Shown one piece after another: positions 23,882 through 32,636 of a stretch of 64,000 nt of DNA (position 1 is the first letter of the stretch; each line of letters begins with the position of its first letter). Made by a program: the position numbers and the translations under genes. The notes beneath the pieces were generated by a model. The model did not search any database. It was not told the DNA's origin and worked only from the letters and a program-made list of their open reading frames with translations. Source of the DNA: Polynucleobacter sp. AP-Jannik-300A-C4 (GTDB taxonomy: Bacteria; Pseudomonadota; Gammaproteobacteria; Burkholderiales; Burkholderiaceae); assembly GCF_018688335.1 (NCBI RefSeq), contig NZ_CP061316.1:1-64000 (forward strand), written 5' to 3'.

Positions 23882-26011
23882 ATGACCCAACATCCCATTG
23901 TTGTTCAGGTAGTGATAGATAAGCCTCTGGCGCAGGGGTTCGACTATCTATGGGATGTAGAAAAATTAGGCAAATTCCCCGAAATAGGTAATGTAGTGGA
24001 GGTACCCTTCGCACGGGGTAAAGAAATTGGAGTTGTAATAAAAGTGAGTGATCACTCCGAATATAAGATAGAAAAGCTCAAATCTATAGATCGCCTTGCC
24101 CCCCTTCCGGCATTCGATCCCTCATTATTGCGGCTGATGAATTTTGCAAGCCAGTATTACGTTCATGCACTTGGTGAAACTATCTTGCCAGTTATCCCGC
24201 AGATGTGGAAAAAGGCTGATAACTGGGAAAAAATCCCCGAAAAACTAGAATCAGCTAGAAAGAGCAAAAATAAGCTTGATGTCATTGCGGAGGGATTGAT
24301 ACGCCAAGAACAATTAAATCCAAGCCAAAAAAATGCCCTGCAAGAATTATTAGCAAATCAAGAAAAAGAAAATCAATTTAGAGCAATCCTATTGCAAGGT
24401 CAGACTGGAAGCGGAAAGACTGCTGTTTTTCTAAATTGGCTGGCAAGCATATTGGATGATGAGAGCGCACAGGTGCTGTTGCTGGTGCCGGAAATTAATC
24501 TAACACCACAACTAGAAAGGCGGGTTAAGGCCTACTTTCCTGATAAAAAAATAGCTGTACTGCATAGTGGAGTCAGCGAAAAGAAAAGGGGGATTGCTTG
24601 GTATGAGGCAATGACTGGTAAAGCACAGATCATTTTGGGAACAAGGTTGGCAGCATTGACGCCAATGCCAAATTTACGAGCAATCGTGGTGGATGAGGAG
24701 CATGACCCATCCTACAAGCAACAAGATGGAACGCGTTACTCTGCTAGAGATTTAGCAATATGGCGTGCCCATGATCAAAGAATTCCCATCCTCTTATCTT
24801 CTGCAACACCATCACTAGAAACCTGGCTTGCCGCTCAATCTGGTCGCTATGAATATATTCGACTGGATCAGCGTGCCCAGGGCGCAAGCTTGCCCAGCGT
24901 CCACTTGATAAATACGCGTGATCCACAAAATCAATTTAGTCCAGGCGATATAGGTGCAACCAAGGAAAAAAGCCTTATTAGTAAGACGCTAGCAAGTGCC
25001 ATTACTAAGACTCTGGGTGAAAAAAAGCAGAGCTTAATTTTGATTAATCGCCGGGGCTATGCTCCCGTCCTGAGTTGCTCTGCCTGCAATTGGCTGTCAA
25101 AGTGCACACAATGCTCAACCTACACCGTGATGCATAAGGCAGGAGCATTGGGGAAAAGACCAGTGTTGAGTTGCCATCATTGTGGCTTAGTTAAACCCAT
25201 TCCTCAGTTCTGCCCAGATTGTGGCAATGCCGATTTAAAAACGCTTGGTCATGGAACGCAAAAGCTAGAAGATGCAATAGAGGAAATGTGGCCGCAAGCT
25301 AAAGTGCTGCGGGTCGATACAGACTCAAGCAGAAAGAGTAAGGGAGCAGAGACACTCTTTCAGGAAATACATAATGGCAATGTAGATATTGTTGTTGGCA
25401 CTCAAATGATTGCCAAGGGGCACGACTATCAAAATATTGGATTAGTTGCAGTGTTAGATTCAGACAGTCGACTATATTCAGCGGACTTTAGAGCTGCAGA
25501 AAGATTATTTGCGCAGTTAGTTCAAGTGGCTGGTCGGGCAGGTAGATCTGGCAGTAGCACTGATTCTGGTGGTGATATTTATATCGAGACTCAGTACCCC
25601 GAGTCACCAGTGTTTCAATATTTACTTAGACACGATGTCGATGGATTTCTAGCATTTATTGCAAGCGAGCGTGAAGAGGCAAAGTTACCGCCCTACTCTT
25701 ATCAAGCCCTCATTCATGCGGAAGGAAAAAGTCTAGATAAAGCGATTCAGTTTTTGAATGAACTGAAGACTCGCATGAAAAGTCGAGGGATGATTACAAA
25801 AGAGCTGAAGGTCTATGATCCCGTGCCCAAGCCGGTCATGCGAGTGGCTGGTTCAGAGCGCGCCCAGTTATTAATTGAGTCAGTCAATCGCAAGACTTTA
25901 CAAGAGGCCCTTGAAATGATTGATCAAGATTTACGCCAAGAATCCACCGGAAGAATTAGTAAGGCATCCCGCATTCGATGGCTCGTAGAGCGAGACCCTA
26001 TTAGTATTTAG
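23882..26011 (+). CDS. priA: Primosomal protein N' (replication restart helicase PriA)
   Basis: PriA recognises stalled forks and D-loops and reloads DnaB away from oriC. The 709-residue protein has an N-terminal DNA-binding region, helicase Walker A QTGSGKTAVF near residue 178 and Walker B box VVDEEHDPSYKQ. A zinc-binding insertion with eight cysteines (CSACNW, CTQC, CHHC, CPDC) lies at about residues 395-455, followed by the QVAGRAGRSG helicase motif. The end overlaps the convergent gcvH by four bases. DnaA boxes lie directly upstream. Confidence 0.96.
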   Translation: MTQHPIVVQVVIDKPLAQGFDYLWDVEKLGKFPEIGNVVEVPFARGKEIGVVIKVSDHSEYKIEKLKSIDRLAPLPAFDPSLLRLMNFASQYYVHALGETILPVIPQMWKKADNWEKIPEKLESARKSKNKLDVIAEGLIRQEQLNPSQKNALQELLANQEKENQFRAILLQGQTGSGKTAVFLNWLASILDDESAQVLLLVPEINLTPQLERRVKAYFPDKKIAVLHSGVSEKKRGIAWYEAMTGKAQIILGTRLAALTPMPNLRAIVVDEEHDPSYKQQDGTRYSARDLAIWRAHDQRIPILLSSATPSLETWLAAQSGRYEYIRLDQRAQGASLPSVHLINTRDPQNQFSPGDIGATKEKSLISKTLASAITKTLGEKKQSLILINRRGYAPVLSCSACNWLSKCTQCSTYTVMHKAGALGKRPVLSCHHCGLVKPIPQFCPDCGNADLKTLGHGTQKLEDAIEEMWPQAKVLRVDTDSSRKSKGAETLFQEIHNGNVDIVVGTQMIAKGHDYQNIGLVAVLDSDSRLYSADFRAAERLFAQLVQVAGRAGRSGSSTDSGGDIYIETQYPESPVFQYLLRHDVDGFLAFIASEREEAKLPPYSYQALIHAEGKSLDKAIQFLNELKTRMKSRGMITKELKVYDPVPKPVMRVAGSERAQLLIESVNRKTLQEALEMIDQDLRQESTGRISKASRIRWLVERDPISI

Positions 26012-26400
26012 GCGCCTGGACCAGATTCATATTGCGCAAGAGACATTAAGGCATTTAGATCGACAGTCAGAGATTCTGTTGATGTTGGCTTAATTTTAAA
26101 TAGCCAAACCGCATAAGGATTTTCGTTCACCAACTCTGGACTGGAATCCATTGAGTCATTCAATGCAACGATCTCGCCACTAATAGGCGCATGAATATCA
26201 CTCACCGCCTTAACGGACTCTATTGCTGCAATGGCTTGGCCTTGCTTCACTTGCTGCCCAACTTTTGGCGCTTGAAAAAACATGACATCACCTAAAGATT
26301 CTTGGGCATGATTGCTGATGCCAACCCAAGCTAGTCCATCATCTTCGATGCTAGCCCACTCATGCGTTTCTGCAAATTTAAATGTGTCTTGAGTTTTCAT
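26008..26400 (-). CDS. gcvH: Glycine cleavage system H protein
   Basis: GcvH carries the lipoyl arm that shuttles the aminomethyl group between the P, T and L proteins of glycine cleavage, and in some organisms serves as a lipoyl donor. The 130-residue protein has the lipoylation motif ESVKAVSDI, with the lysine as attachment site, and the N-terminal FAETHEWASIEDDG. No gcvT or gcvP neighbour is visible in the window. The gene is convergent with priA and divergent from the metallo-hydrolase gene. Confidence 0.95.
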   Translation of the reverse strand: MKTQDTFKFAETHEWASIEDDGLAWVGISNHAQESLGDVMFFQAPKVGQQVKQGQAIAAIESVKAVSDIHAPISGEIVALNDSMDSSPELVNENPYAVWLFKIKPTSTESLTVDLNALMSLAQYESGPGA

Positions 26401-26474
26401 TGTGTATCCTGTGAGATGTATTCTAGCGTCTTTGCAATCAACCAGTGGCTAATAACTTTAAGCGTTTCTCATTT

Positions 26475-27113
26475 ATGCCGATCAAATTAGGAATTGTGCC
26501 CGTTACTCCATTCGAGCAAAACTGCTCAATCTTGGTTTGTCAAGAAACAGGGGATGCAGCGGTAGTTGATCCTGGTGGAGATATAGACAAGATTTTGGAT
26601 GGCGTTAAACAACTGGGCGGTACGGTTAAAAAAATATTATTAACTCACGGCCATCTAGATCATTGTGCTGCAGCCAAGGACTTGGCTGATCAACTGGGCG
26701 TACCAATTGAAGGCCCACAAATTGATGAACAGTTTTGGCTAGATCAATTGCCTGAGCAAACTATACGCTTTGGATTTGGGCATGCAAAAGCATTTTTGCC
26801 TACTCGCTGGTTAGAGGATGGCGATCATGTACAAGTTGGTAATGTTGATTTGCAAGTGCTGCACTGTCCGGGCCATACGCCAGGCCATATTGTGTTCTTT
26901 GATAAAGAAGATCGCTTGGCTTTAGTTGGCGATGTTTTATTTGCTGGATCAATCGGCAGAACAGATTTCCCGCGTGGTAATCATGCCGACTTAATTAATG
27001 CCATTAAGACAAAATTGTGGCCACTAGGTGATGATGTGCAGTTTGTTCCTGGTCATGGACCTATGTCAACATTTGGCAAAGAGCGCCAAACGAACCCCTA
27101 CGTTGGGGATTGA
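26475..27113 (+). CDS. Metallo-beta-lactamase-fold hydrolase (glyoxalase II-like)
   Basis: This soluble 212-residue protein has the metal-binding motif THGHLDH, a downstream CPGHTPGH histidine, a GDVLFAGSIGRTD aspartate segment and a final PGHGP histidine. These are the complete dinuclear metal ligands of hydroxyacylglutathione hydrolase-like enzymes. I prefer ATG 26475 over the in-frame GTG at 26445, because the protein then begins MPIKLGIVPVTPFEQN as in homologues. The true thioester substrate cannot be told from sequence. The gene stands alone, divergent from gcvH. Confidence 0.88.
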   Translation: MPIKLGIVPVTPFEQNCSILVCQETGDAAVVDPGGDIDKILDGVKQLGGTVKKILLTHGHLDHCAAAKDLADQLGVPIEGPQIDEQFWLDQLPEQTIRFGFGHAKAFLPTRWLEDGDHVQVGNVDLQVLHCPGHTPGHIVFFDKEDRLALVGDVLFAGSIGRTDFPRGNHADLINAIKTKLWPLGDDVQFVPGHGPMSTFGKERQTNPYVGD

Positions 27114-27130
27114 TCAGGCTTGAATTGGTT

Positions 27131-27153
27131 AAGCCTAATTGAGAGTTAGGCTT
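27131..27153. terminator. Probable bidirectional terminator hairpin
   Basis: An eight-base-pair stem (27131-27138 with 27146-27153) with a seven-base loop is followed by TTT on the plus strand. It lies just after the metallo-hydrolase gene and overlaps the stop codon of the minus-strand zinc-ribbon gene, so it may serve both convergent transcripts. Confidence 0.55.
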
Positions 27154-27331
27154 TTGCTGAACCGGTGCGATGCGTGCGGTTGTATAAACAGCTGGCGCAA
27201 ATCCAACGTTGCTTCCGATTGCTTGTCGGAATCCAGGTGCCACCTTCTAGGCGCTTTTCGCGACTGCATGAAGAGCAAAACTTAAGGCTCTGTGAGGTTT
27301 CTTGGGTAGCAGCTGGAGTCGAGGTAGTCAT
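27146..27331 (-). CDS. Small zinc-ribbon-like protein
   Basis: A 61-residue frame on the minus strand begins MTTSTPAATQETSQSL (ATG 27331; a TTG at 27337 is also in frame). It contains two CxxC pairs, FCSSC and ICASC, about 25 residues apart and separated by a basic stretch, the layout of a zinc ribbon. It starts 41 bases after the desaturase stop on the same strand and may share its transcript. No strong ribosome-binding site is seen. The paired cysteines and basic composition argue for a real gene. Its function is unknown; nucleic-acid or protein binding is possible. Confidence 0.6.
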   Translation of the reverse strand: MTTSTPAATQETSQSLKFCSSCSREKRLEGGTWIPTSNRKQRWICASCLYNRTHRTGSAKA

Positions 27332-27372
27332 GGGCAATCCGGGTAAGCCAAATCTTGTACAGAGGATCTATT

Positions 27373-28515
27373 TTACCCGTTTTGTCCCGCTGGGGCTGGG
27401 CTCAGGACAACTCGGACTGAATCAGCCGTTTTATTGCCATCGAAATCTAACCAAGCCTTATTTTCAAAGTCATACAGCTTGCACTTTCGGGCTGTATCGA
27501 AATACCAGGCCCAAGAGAACTTTTGAACAAAAATACGCTCTGGAAGGATGGTTTCAAGGGTATTTTGGGCTTCTTGGAGGCGATATAGGGGAACGCTCAT
27601 ATCTACGTGGTGGGCGGTGTGCTCCATGATATGGTGCATCAAAGAGCCCCAAACCCAGTTAAAGGTCAGATGAACTGTAGTGGACACAAAAGGCTGGGCA
27701 CGCAACCACTCGGATTTCTTGTCATACCAAGAAACTTTTGGATGGGTATGGTGAACATAAACCACAAAGCCGATCATCCCGTTCCAGAATAAGAAGGGAA
27801 TAGCAAAGCCGGTGATCAGGCCAAGCCAAACTGATTGACCGGTGGCAAGGGCGCCAGCAATGAGGCAAGCAATCCAAACTATGGCAAAACCAGTCACCAA
27901 CAGGTTGTCCTTCAGGAAAATTGGACGATCGCCTGGCTTGTTTTTAGCATTTGGGAAGTACTCGCGTCTCCACCAGATTTCAATCAGGTAATAGAAAACT
28001 GGACCCCAGCCGCTACGGTAAAGACGCTCTAGCGCTTTGCGCCATGCAGGCAGAGCATCAAATTCGGCTTTTGATAGAGGGGCCCAGACGAAGTCAAAGC
28101 CCTTAAGGTTGGTTTGCCCGTGGTGAACCACGTTGTGGCCTACATCCCATAAGCTATATGGGGTTAAGGACGGCAAGAATGCAATACGACCCAAGACTTT
28201 ATTGAGTTCGCGGTGTGGTGTGTAGCTTTGGTGGCAGGCATCATGACCCAAAATGAAGATTCGACCAGTAACGAAGCCAGCAACTAAGCCCAAGATGATC
28301 TTGATCAGAATGCTTTCAACAAAAATAGTCCCAGCAATACAGCCCAGCCACAAAGCTGCGTCCAAAACCAGAAGCGCGATTGCCTTTGCTGTTTGCCCTT
28401 CAGCCATTGGGATTAGCCAGCTGCGGATGACTTTACGATGCGGCAATGGAAGATCAGGGGCCAAAGGATTGGCCATAGATGGTTCGGAGAGTGCTGGATT
28501 TATGTGGTTTGACAT
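27373..28515 (-). CDS. Membrane fatty acid desaturase
   Basis: The 380-residue integral membrane protein has the three histidine boxes of the acyl-lipid desaturase family: HDACH (HxxxH), HNVVHH (HxxxHH) and a C-terminal HTAHH (HxxHH), which bind a di-iron centre. Hydrophobic segments lie between the first and second boxes and again before the third. It should insert a double bond in membrane fatty acyl chains, as in cold adaptation. Regiospecificity cannot be read from sequence, and carotenoid hydroxylase relatives share the motifs. The start could also be ATG 28527, four codons upstream. Confidence 0.87.
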   Translation of the reverse strand: MSNHINPALSEPSMANPLAPDLPLPHRKVIRSWLIPMAEGQTAKAIALLVLDAALWLGCIAGTIFVESILIKIILGLVAGFVTGRIFILGHDACHQSYTPHRELNKVLGRIAFLPSLTPYSLWDVGHNVVHHGQTNLKGFDFVWAPLSKAEFDALPAWRKALERLYRSGWGPVFYYLIEIWWRREYFPNAKNKPGDRPIFLKDNLLVTGFAIVWIACLIAGALATGQSVWLGLITGFAIPFLFWNGMIGFVVYVHHTHPKVSWYDKKSEWLRAQPFVSTTVHLTFNWVWGSLMHHIMEHTAHHVDMSVPLYRLQEAQNTLETILPERIFVQKFSWAWYFDTARKCKLYDFENKAWLDFDGNKTADSVRVVLSPAPAGQNG

Positions 28516-28596
28516 GATAAGAATCAATAAGTTAGGTGCAAATGATAGCCTTTTTCACGAATTTACGCATGATATAGGTCAAAAACCCCCGTGTTT

Positions 28597-28672
28597 TGGT
28601 GCGCCCGGCAGGAATCGAACCTGCGACCCTTGGCTTCGGAGGCCAATACTCTATCCACTGAGCTACGGGCGC
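28597..28672 (-). tRNA. tRNA-Arg (anticodon CCG)
   Basis: On the minus strand a 76-nt cloverleaf folds with acceptor stem GCGCCCG paired to CGGGCGC, a D-loop with AGCTCAGTGGATAGAG, and an anticodon loop CTCCGAA between TTGGC and GCCAA. The T-arm contains GGTTCGATTCC. CCA is encoded. The anticodon CCG reads the arginine codon CGG. It stands alone between the desaturase gene and the divergent cytochrome c gene. Confidence 0.97.
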
Positions 28673-28777
28673 CAGTAGGAAATTCGCTAACTACGCCATT
28701 GTAAGTGCCTATACCCTCCCGGTCTCGTTATAATCACGGCAAAGTAACCTTTCAACCCGTCAAACGATAAAAGTCCT

Positions 28778-29278
28778 ATGAGCGAAGCGCACGGCAACCT
28801 AATTAAGTCCCCTAAACAACTAATCATCATGGTGTTTGCTAGCTTTTTTGTGCCACTGATTATTATTTTGTTACTAATGGTGTTTGTAAATAACGGCAAG
28901 CGTACGGATGCTGAAGCATCTGCCGAGGTATTGATTAAACCCGTTGCAAAATTAAACTTTAAAGATGCTAGCAAGCCGCGTGAGTTGCAAACTGGTGAGC
29001 AGGTATATAAGGCAGTCTGTGCATCATGCCATGCAAGTGGTGCTGCTGGTGCACCGAAGTTTGGCGATACTGCCGCTTGGAGCGCTCGTCTAGGCAAGGG
29101 TTATGACGGCTTATTGACCTCAGTAGTCAAAGGCAAAGGTGCAATGCCAGCCAGAGGTGGAGCGAGTCCAGCCGATATTAGTGATTATGAATTGGGCCGC
29201 GCTGTAGCCTACTTGGCAAATTCTGCTGGTGGTACATTGCCAGAGCCTAAGGCTCCCAATCCCCCTGCCGCTAAATAA
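28778..29278 (+). CDS. Membrane-anchored cytochrome c5-type protein
   Basis: The 166-residue protein has an N-terminal membrane segment (about residues 16-40) that acts as an uncleaved anchor. A Pro/Ala linker is followed by a class I cytochrome c domain with one heme motif CASCH (around residue 84) and an axial methionine candidate in KGAMPARGG. It should be a periplasm-facing electron carrier in respiration. A strong bidirectional hairpin follows the stop. A second small cytochrome c gene lies 2.4 kb downstream. Confidence 0.9.
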   Translation: MSEAHGNLIKSPKQLIIMVFASFFVPLIIILLLMVFVNNGKRTDAEASAEVLIKPVAKLNFKDASKPRELQTGEQVYKAVCASCHASGAAGAPKFGDTAAWSARLGKGYDGLLTSVVKGKGAMPARGGASPADISDYELGRAVAYLANSAGGTLPEPKAPNPPAAK

Positions 29279-29293
29279 TTTTTAGCACATTCG

Positions 29294-29321
29294 AAAAAGC
29301 TGGCTACCTGCCAGCTTTTTT
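29294..29321. terminator. Bidirectional intrinsic terminator
   Basis: An eleven-base-pair stem (29294-29304 with 29310-29320) with a five-base loop is flanked by A-tracts on the left and T-tracts on the right. It therefore works on both strands and separates the convergent cytochrome c and rsmI genes. Confidence 0.88.
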
Positions 29322-30225
29322 ATTGTCCATCAGCTTGGCCTTTAGCATCAAGCGCAACCTGGTAGGCATCTTTCTTGCTCAGCCCTAGAGTTTGTGCGAG
29401 TACAGCGGCAATTTCCTTGCTACCTAAATAAGGGCTTAGAGCATTTGCCCACACCAATAGCGTGGAGTGCTCTGGGGCTTCATCGGCATTAGCCTGGCGG
29501 CCAGCTACCAAAACAATAAATTCACCCTTGAGGCTTTCTGCTTTATCAAGCCATGCGGGAACATCTGCAGCAGTGAGTGAGACGAGTTGCTCAAATTTTT
29601 TAGTAAGCTCCCTGCCCACCAGTATCTGCCGTTCTGGTTCCAGCTCTTTGTTAATCATCATCAGCGTTTCGCGGATTTGATGTGGCGATTCAAAAAAAAT
29701 GCTTGCCTTTGAATTACTTCGAATGTCTTTGATGAACGTGCTTCGCTCTTTTGCTTTGTTGGGCCAGAAGCCGAGAAACTGAAAGCGTCCTTCCGATGGC
29801 AGCATTACTGAGCCACTGGCAGAGATGGCAGAAGATACTGCGCTAGCACCGGGTATGGGGATAATTCGAAAGCCTGCTTTTTGAACCGCATTTACCAGGC
29901 GTGCACCTGGGTCAGAAACGCCTGGAGTGCCAGCATCTGAAACATAGGCCCAACGTTCGTTTTGAGAAAGATGCTCAATAATATTTTGAGCGCCAGCAAT
30001 TTCATTGTGCTCATGCAGGGCGACACATTTTTTATGAATCCCAAAGTGTTGAAGCAGGGGCGCGCTATGCCTAGTGTCTTCACAGGCAATACCATCCACG
30101 GAATTTAGGACGTGCAGCGCGCGTAAGGTGATATCCCCTAAATTACCAATAGGGGTGGCAACCATATACAGGGCTCCCGCAGGAAGATCCTGCTGTTTTA
30201 AAAAGTCAAAGGAGCTTAATTCCAT
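29320..30225 (-). CDS. rsmI: 16S rRNA (cytidine-2'-O)-methyltransferase RsmI
   Basis: RsmI adds the 2'-O-methyl group to C1402 of 16S rRNA using S-adenosylmethionine. The family signature ATPIGNLGDITLRAL is present near the N-terminus, with EDTRH and SDAGTPGVSDPG motifs of the tetrapyrrole-methylase fold. I choose ATG 30225 (301 residues, MELSSFDFLKQ). The open frame runs on to 30432, but that would overlap the divergent isomerase gene and add residues not found in the family; ATG 30300 is another option. Confidence 0.93.
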   Translation of the reverse strand: MELSSFDFLKQQDLPAGALYMVATPIGNLGDITLRALHVLNSVDGIACEDTRHSAPLLQHFGIHKKCVALHEHNEIAGAQNIIEHLSQNERWAYVSDAGTPGVSDPGARLVNAVQKAGFRIIPIPGASAVSSAISASGSVMLPSEGRFQFLGFWPNKAKERSTFIKDIRSNSKASIFFESPHQIRETLMMINKELEPERQILVGRELTKKFEQLVSLTAADVPAWLDKAESLKGEFIVLVAGRQANADEAPEHSTLLVWANALSPYLGSKEIAAVLAQTLGLSKKDAYQVALDAKGQADGQ

Positions 30226-30330
30226 AGGGCAATCTTTGTGAAAGAGATCTCGATAGCTAAGAGCATACGTCTCTTTTGAATTCGGGGGCAGCCTAGACAT
30301 CTTGTGCTTATTTTGGCGCATAATAATGTG

Positions 30331-30933
30331 ATGGATAAAGATACCCTTGAACGGCTTCGCGCTCGCGCATCCCAACATTTCTTGGACAGCATTGCAGTAA
30401 AGCAAGAAGCTGAAAAAATACTTCCAGAGCAAATTGCGCGCGGCATAGTCGCTATGACAGACTGTTTGCGTGCCGGTGGAAAAGTGATGGCTTGCGGCAA
30501 TGGCGGATCAGCTGCGGACGCACAACATTTTGCTGCCGAGTTGATTGGTCGCTTTGAGAGAGAGCGACAAGAGTTAGCTGCGATTGCATTGACAACCGAT
30601 ACTTCAATTTTGACCGCAGTCGGAAACGATTACAGTTATGACGAGATCTTTAGCAAGCAAGTACGCGGCCTTGGAAAAAAAAGCGACATCTTAATTGGCA
30701 TTTCTACTTCAGGAAATTCAAAAAACGTAGTGAAGGCTATTGAGGCTGCAAAAAAAATGGGGATCAAAATTATTGCCCTGACTGGTAATGGCGGTGGAAA
30801 AATTGCAAGCCTATTGGATGCGGATGATATTCATCTATGTGCACCCTCCACTCGTACTGCACGTATTCAAGAAACGCATTTAGTTTTACTTCACGCGCTA
30901 TGTGATGGCGTAGACCATTTATTGCTTGATTAA
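30331..30933 (+). CDS. SIS-domain phosphoheptose isomerase / DiaA-like protein
   Basis: This 200-residue protein is a single SIS (sugar isomerase) domain with CGNGGSAADAQHFAAELIGRF, ISTSGNSKNVVKA and a C-terminal TARIQETHL segment. GmhA converts sedoheptulose 7-phosphate to heptose 7-phosphate for LPS core. The paralogue DiaA binds DnaA and stimulates initiation. Position next to rsmI and a BON lipoprotein gene is the locus of diaA in E. coli, so either role is possible. I choose ATG 30331 over the in-frame GTG 30304. Confidence 0.86.
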   Translation: MDKDTLERLRARASQHFLDSIAVKQEAEKILPEQIARGIVAMTDCLRAGGKVMACGNGGSAADAQHFAAELIGRFERERQELAAIALTTDTSILTAVGNDYSYDEIFSKQVRGLGKKSDILIGISTSGNSKNVVKAIEAAKKMGIKIIALTGNGGGKIASLLDADDIHLCAPSTRTARIQETHLVLLHALCDGVDHLLLD

Positions 30934-30960
30934 TAGTTTCACTAATTAGAAAGTTCTTAC

Positions 30961-31608
30961 ATGCGAAATACACCCACCATCAAACTCTTTGCTGCACTTT
31001 TGATTGCATCATTTTTATCTGGTTGCGGAGTGTTGGCTGTTGGTGGTGTTGTGGCAGGCGCGAGTGTTATGGCTGATCGTCGTACGCCAGCAGTTCAGGC
31101 AATCGATAAGGGTATTGAGTTGGAGGCAGGAAATGCTCTGTCCAAACGTTATGGCGATGATGCGCACATCAATGTCACCTCATTCAATCAAAAGGTATTG
31201 TTAACTGGCGAGGTGAAAGATGCCGATATTAAAGGCCAGGCTGGTGCTTATGTAAAGGCGATGAAGAATGCGCGTTCCGTTTTTAATGAATTGATCATTG
31301 GACCAAATAGCTCTTATACAGCTCGCGCGAACGATACTTTCCTTGAATCCAAAATCAAAACACAAATGATTTTTACCGATAAGCTGCCATCCAATTCGAT
31401 GGCGATTGTTGCTGAAGGTAGTAGCGTTTATTTGATGGGAATTCTGACGCAAAATGAAGCAGCAATTGCCAAGAAAGTAGCAAGCAACGCTGACGGTGTA
31501 AAAGATGTTTACGCCTATTTCGATATTATTTCTGAGGCAGAAAAAGTGCGCCTAGAAAAACAAGGCAAGGCGGATGAGTCTCAGCCTAACTCTGCTCCAA
31601 AGCAGTAA
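30961..31608 (+). CDS. BON-domain outer membrane lipoprotein (DolP/YraP-like)
   Basis: The 215-residue protein has a lipoprotein signal peptide with the lipobox LSGC (cysteine near residue 22), so it should be lipidated and outer-membrane anchored. Two BON domains follow (about 45-120 and 125-195), recognised by the VTSFNQKVLLTGEV and AIVAEGSSVYLMGIL strands. DolP-type proteins bind anionic phospholipid and help maintain envelope integrity. The neighbouring isomerase gene, 27 bases upstream, is the conserved diaA-dolP arrangement. Confidence 0.88.
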   Translation: MRNTPTIKLFAALLIASFLSGCGVLAVGGVVAGASVMADRRTPAVQAIDKGIELEAGNALSKRYGDDAHINVTSFNQKVLLTGEVKDADIKGQAGAYVKAMKNARSVFNELIIGPNSSYTARANDTFLESKIKTQMIFTDKLPSNSMAIVAEGSSVYLMGILTQNEAAIAKKVASNADGVKDVYAYFDIISEAEKVRLEKQGKADESQPNSAPKQ

Positions 31609-31653
31609 GTTGTTTTGGTAGTAAGTCAGAAAAATTATTTTTTGAGATCAGAT

Positions 31654-31980
31654 GTGAAATTTTTTTTGCTCGCCACCCTCCTCTCAATTTTCTCTGCAAG
31701 TGCGACCGCGGATGATGCAAAGGCATTCGCACTTGCAAAACAAAGTGCTTGCTTAGGGTGCCATGCAAAAGATAAAAAAATTGTGGGACCAAGTTTTCAG
31801 GCGATTGCAAAAAAATATGCGAATGACCCTGGGGCAACAGTGTTTTTAAAAAACAAAATTATTAAAGGTGGCTCTGGATCTTGGGGTGTTGTGCCTATGC
31901 CAGCAAATGCGAAGTTAAGCGATGCCGATGTATCTTTATTGACAGGCTGGATTTTGCGCGGAGCGCCTAGCGCAAATTAA
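31654..31980 (+). CDS. Periplasmic class I cytochrome c (c551/c8-like)
   Basis: From GTG 31654 the 108-residue product starts with a clean signal peptide (VKFFLLATLLSIFSASATA), and GAGA lies about eight bases upstream. The open frame extends to TTG 31615, but that would precede the signal. The mature part has one heme motif CLGCH and an axial methionine in VVPMPANAKLSD, the pattern of small soluble c551-type electron carriers. The stop overlaps the convergent GNAT gene by four bases. Confidence 0.88.
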   Translation: MKFFLLATLLSIFSASATADDAKAFALAKQSACLGCHAKDKKIVGPSFQAIAKKYANDPGATVFLKNKIIKGGSGSWGVVPMPANAKLSDADVSLLTGWILRGAPSAN

Positions 31981-32636
31981 GTTGGGCGAACTAGAGGTTT
32001 GCCTAGAAACCAGGACCACGCATCATTTGAGCGCTTGAAATTTTCTTTCAGCGCATAGTCAAAGTCAGCCCATTGCTCATTGGCAGCTTCTTCAACAATT
32101 GTGCCGGGATTTGCGGGCGGTAATTTCAAGTAAGCATCTGCATCGCCATATGCATATTCAACGCGCATTCCAGCCTTTTGAGCCAGATGCATCATGGCTC
32201 TATTATTTGCTAGGCAGTGCACAAACAAGGTTTCGATACGAGTATTGCGTGAGTGCACTGAAGCGCGTGCCAGCAATGCTGTGCCTATGCCCTTTCCACG
32301 CCCAGTCGAGAGCACAGACACACCAAACTCTGCGGCCCGTGGCTGATCTTTGATCTTTGGTAAATAGGCCAAATGCGCCATGCCAATCAGGTTTAGCCCT
32401 GAATCAAAGCTACCAAAAACGGTATCCCTATTGAAATCTAGCCCATCTACATAATGATGAATAACCTCATCAGGCGTTTGAGTGCCAAAGCGTAGACGGC
32501 GATCCTCTTCACTTAGAAGTAAAAGATGACGCAATATCTCACACTTGTGTCCAGCATGTAATTCACGAACAGGAACAACTGAGCCTGCCGTATATGGCTT
32601 GCTAGGTAAGTGATTGGTCGCTAATTTATGGTGCAT
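31977..32636 (-). CDS. GNAT family N-acetyltransferase
   Basis: The 219-residue soluble protein has the acetyl-CoA-binding loop RGKGIGTALL in the middle of the GNAT fold, followed by the ENNRAM-like ANNRAMMHLAQKAGM helix. The substrate is not predictable. It is the last protein-coding gene before the rRNA operon and points away from it; a 494-bp stretch separates them. Confidence 0.85.
   Translation of the reverse strand: MHHKLATNHLPSKPYTAGSVVPVRELHAGHKCEILRHLLLLSEEDRRLRFGTQTPDEVIHHYVDGLDFNRDTVFGSFDSGLNLIGMAHLAYLPKIKDQPRAAEFGVSVLSTGRGKGIGTALLARASVHSRNTRIETLFVHCLANNRAMMHLAQKAGMRVEYAYGDADAYLKLPPANPGTIVEEAANEQWADFDYALKENFKRSNDAWSWFLGKPLVRPT

Noticed and set aside
27165-27629. 154-residue plus-strand reading frame over the desaturase 3' end
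   Set aside because: It runs antisense to the zinc-ribbon and desaturase genes, has no recognisable motif and shows shadow-like composition.
30226-30432. N-terminal extension of RsmI to 30432
   Set aside because: It would overlap the divergent isomerase gene, and the family begins close to the MELSS start at 30225.
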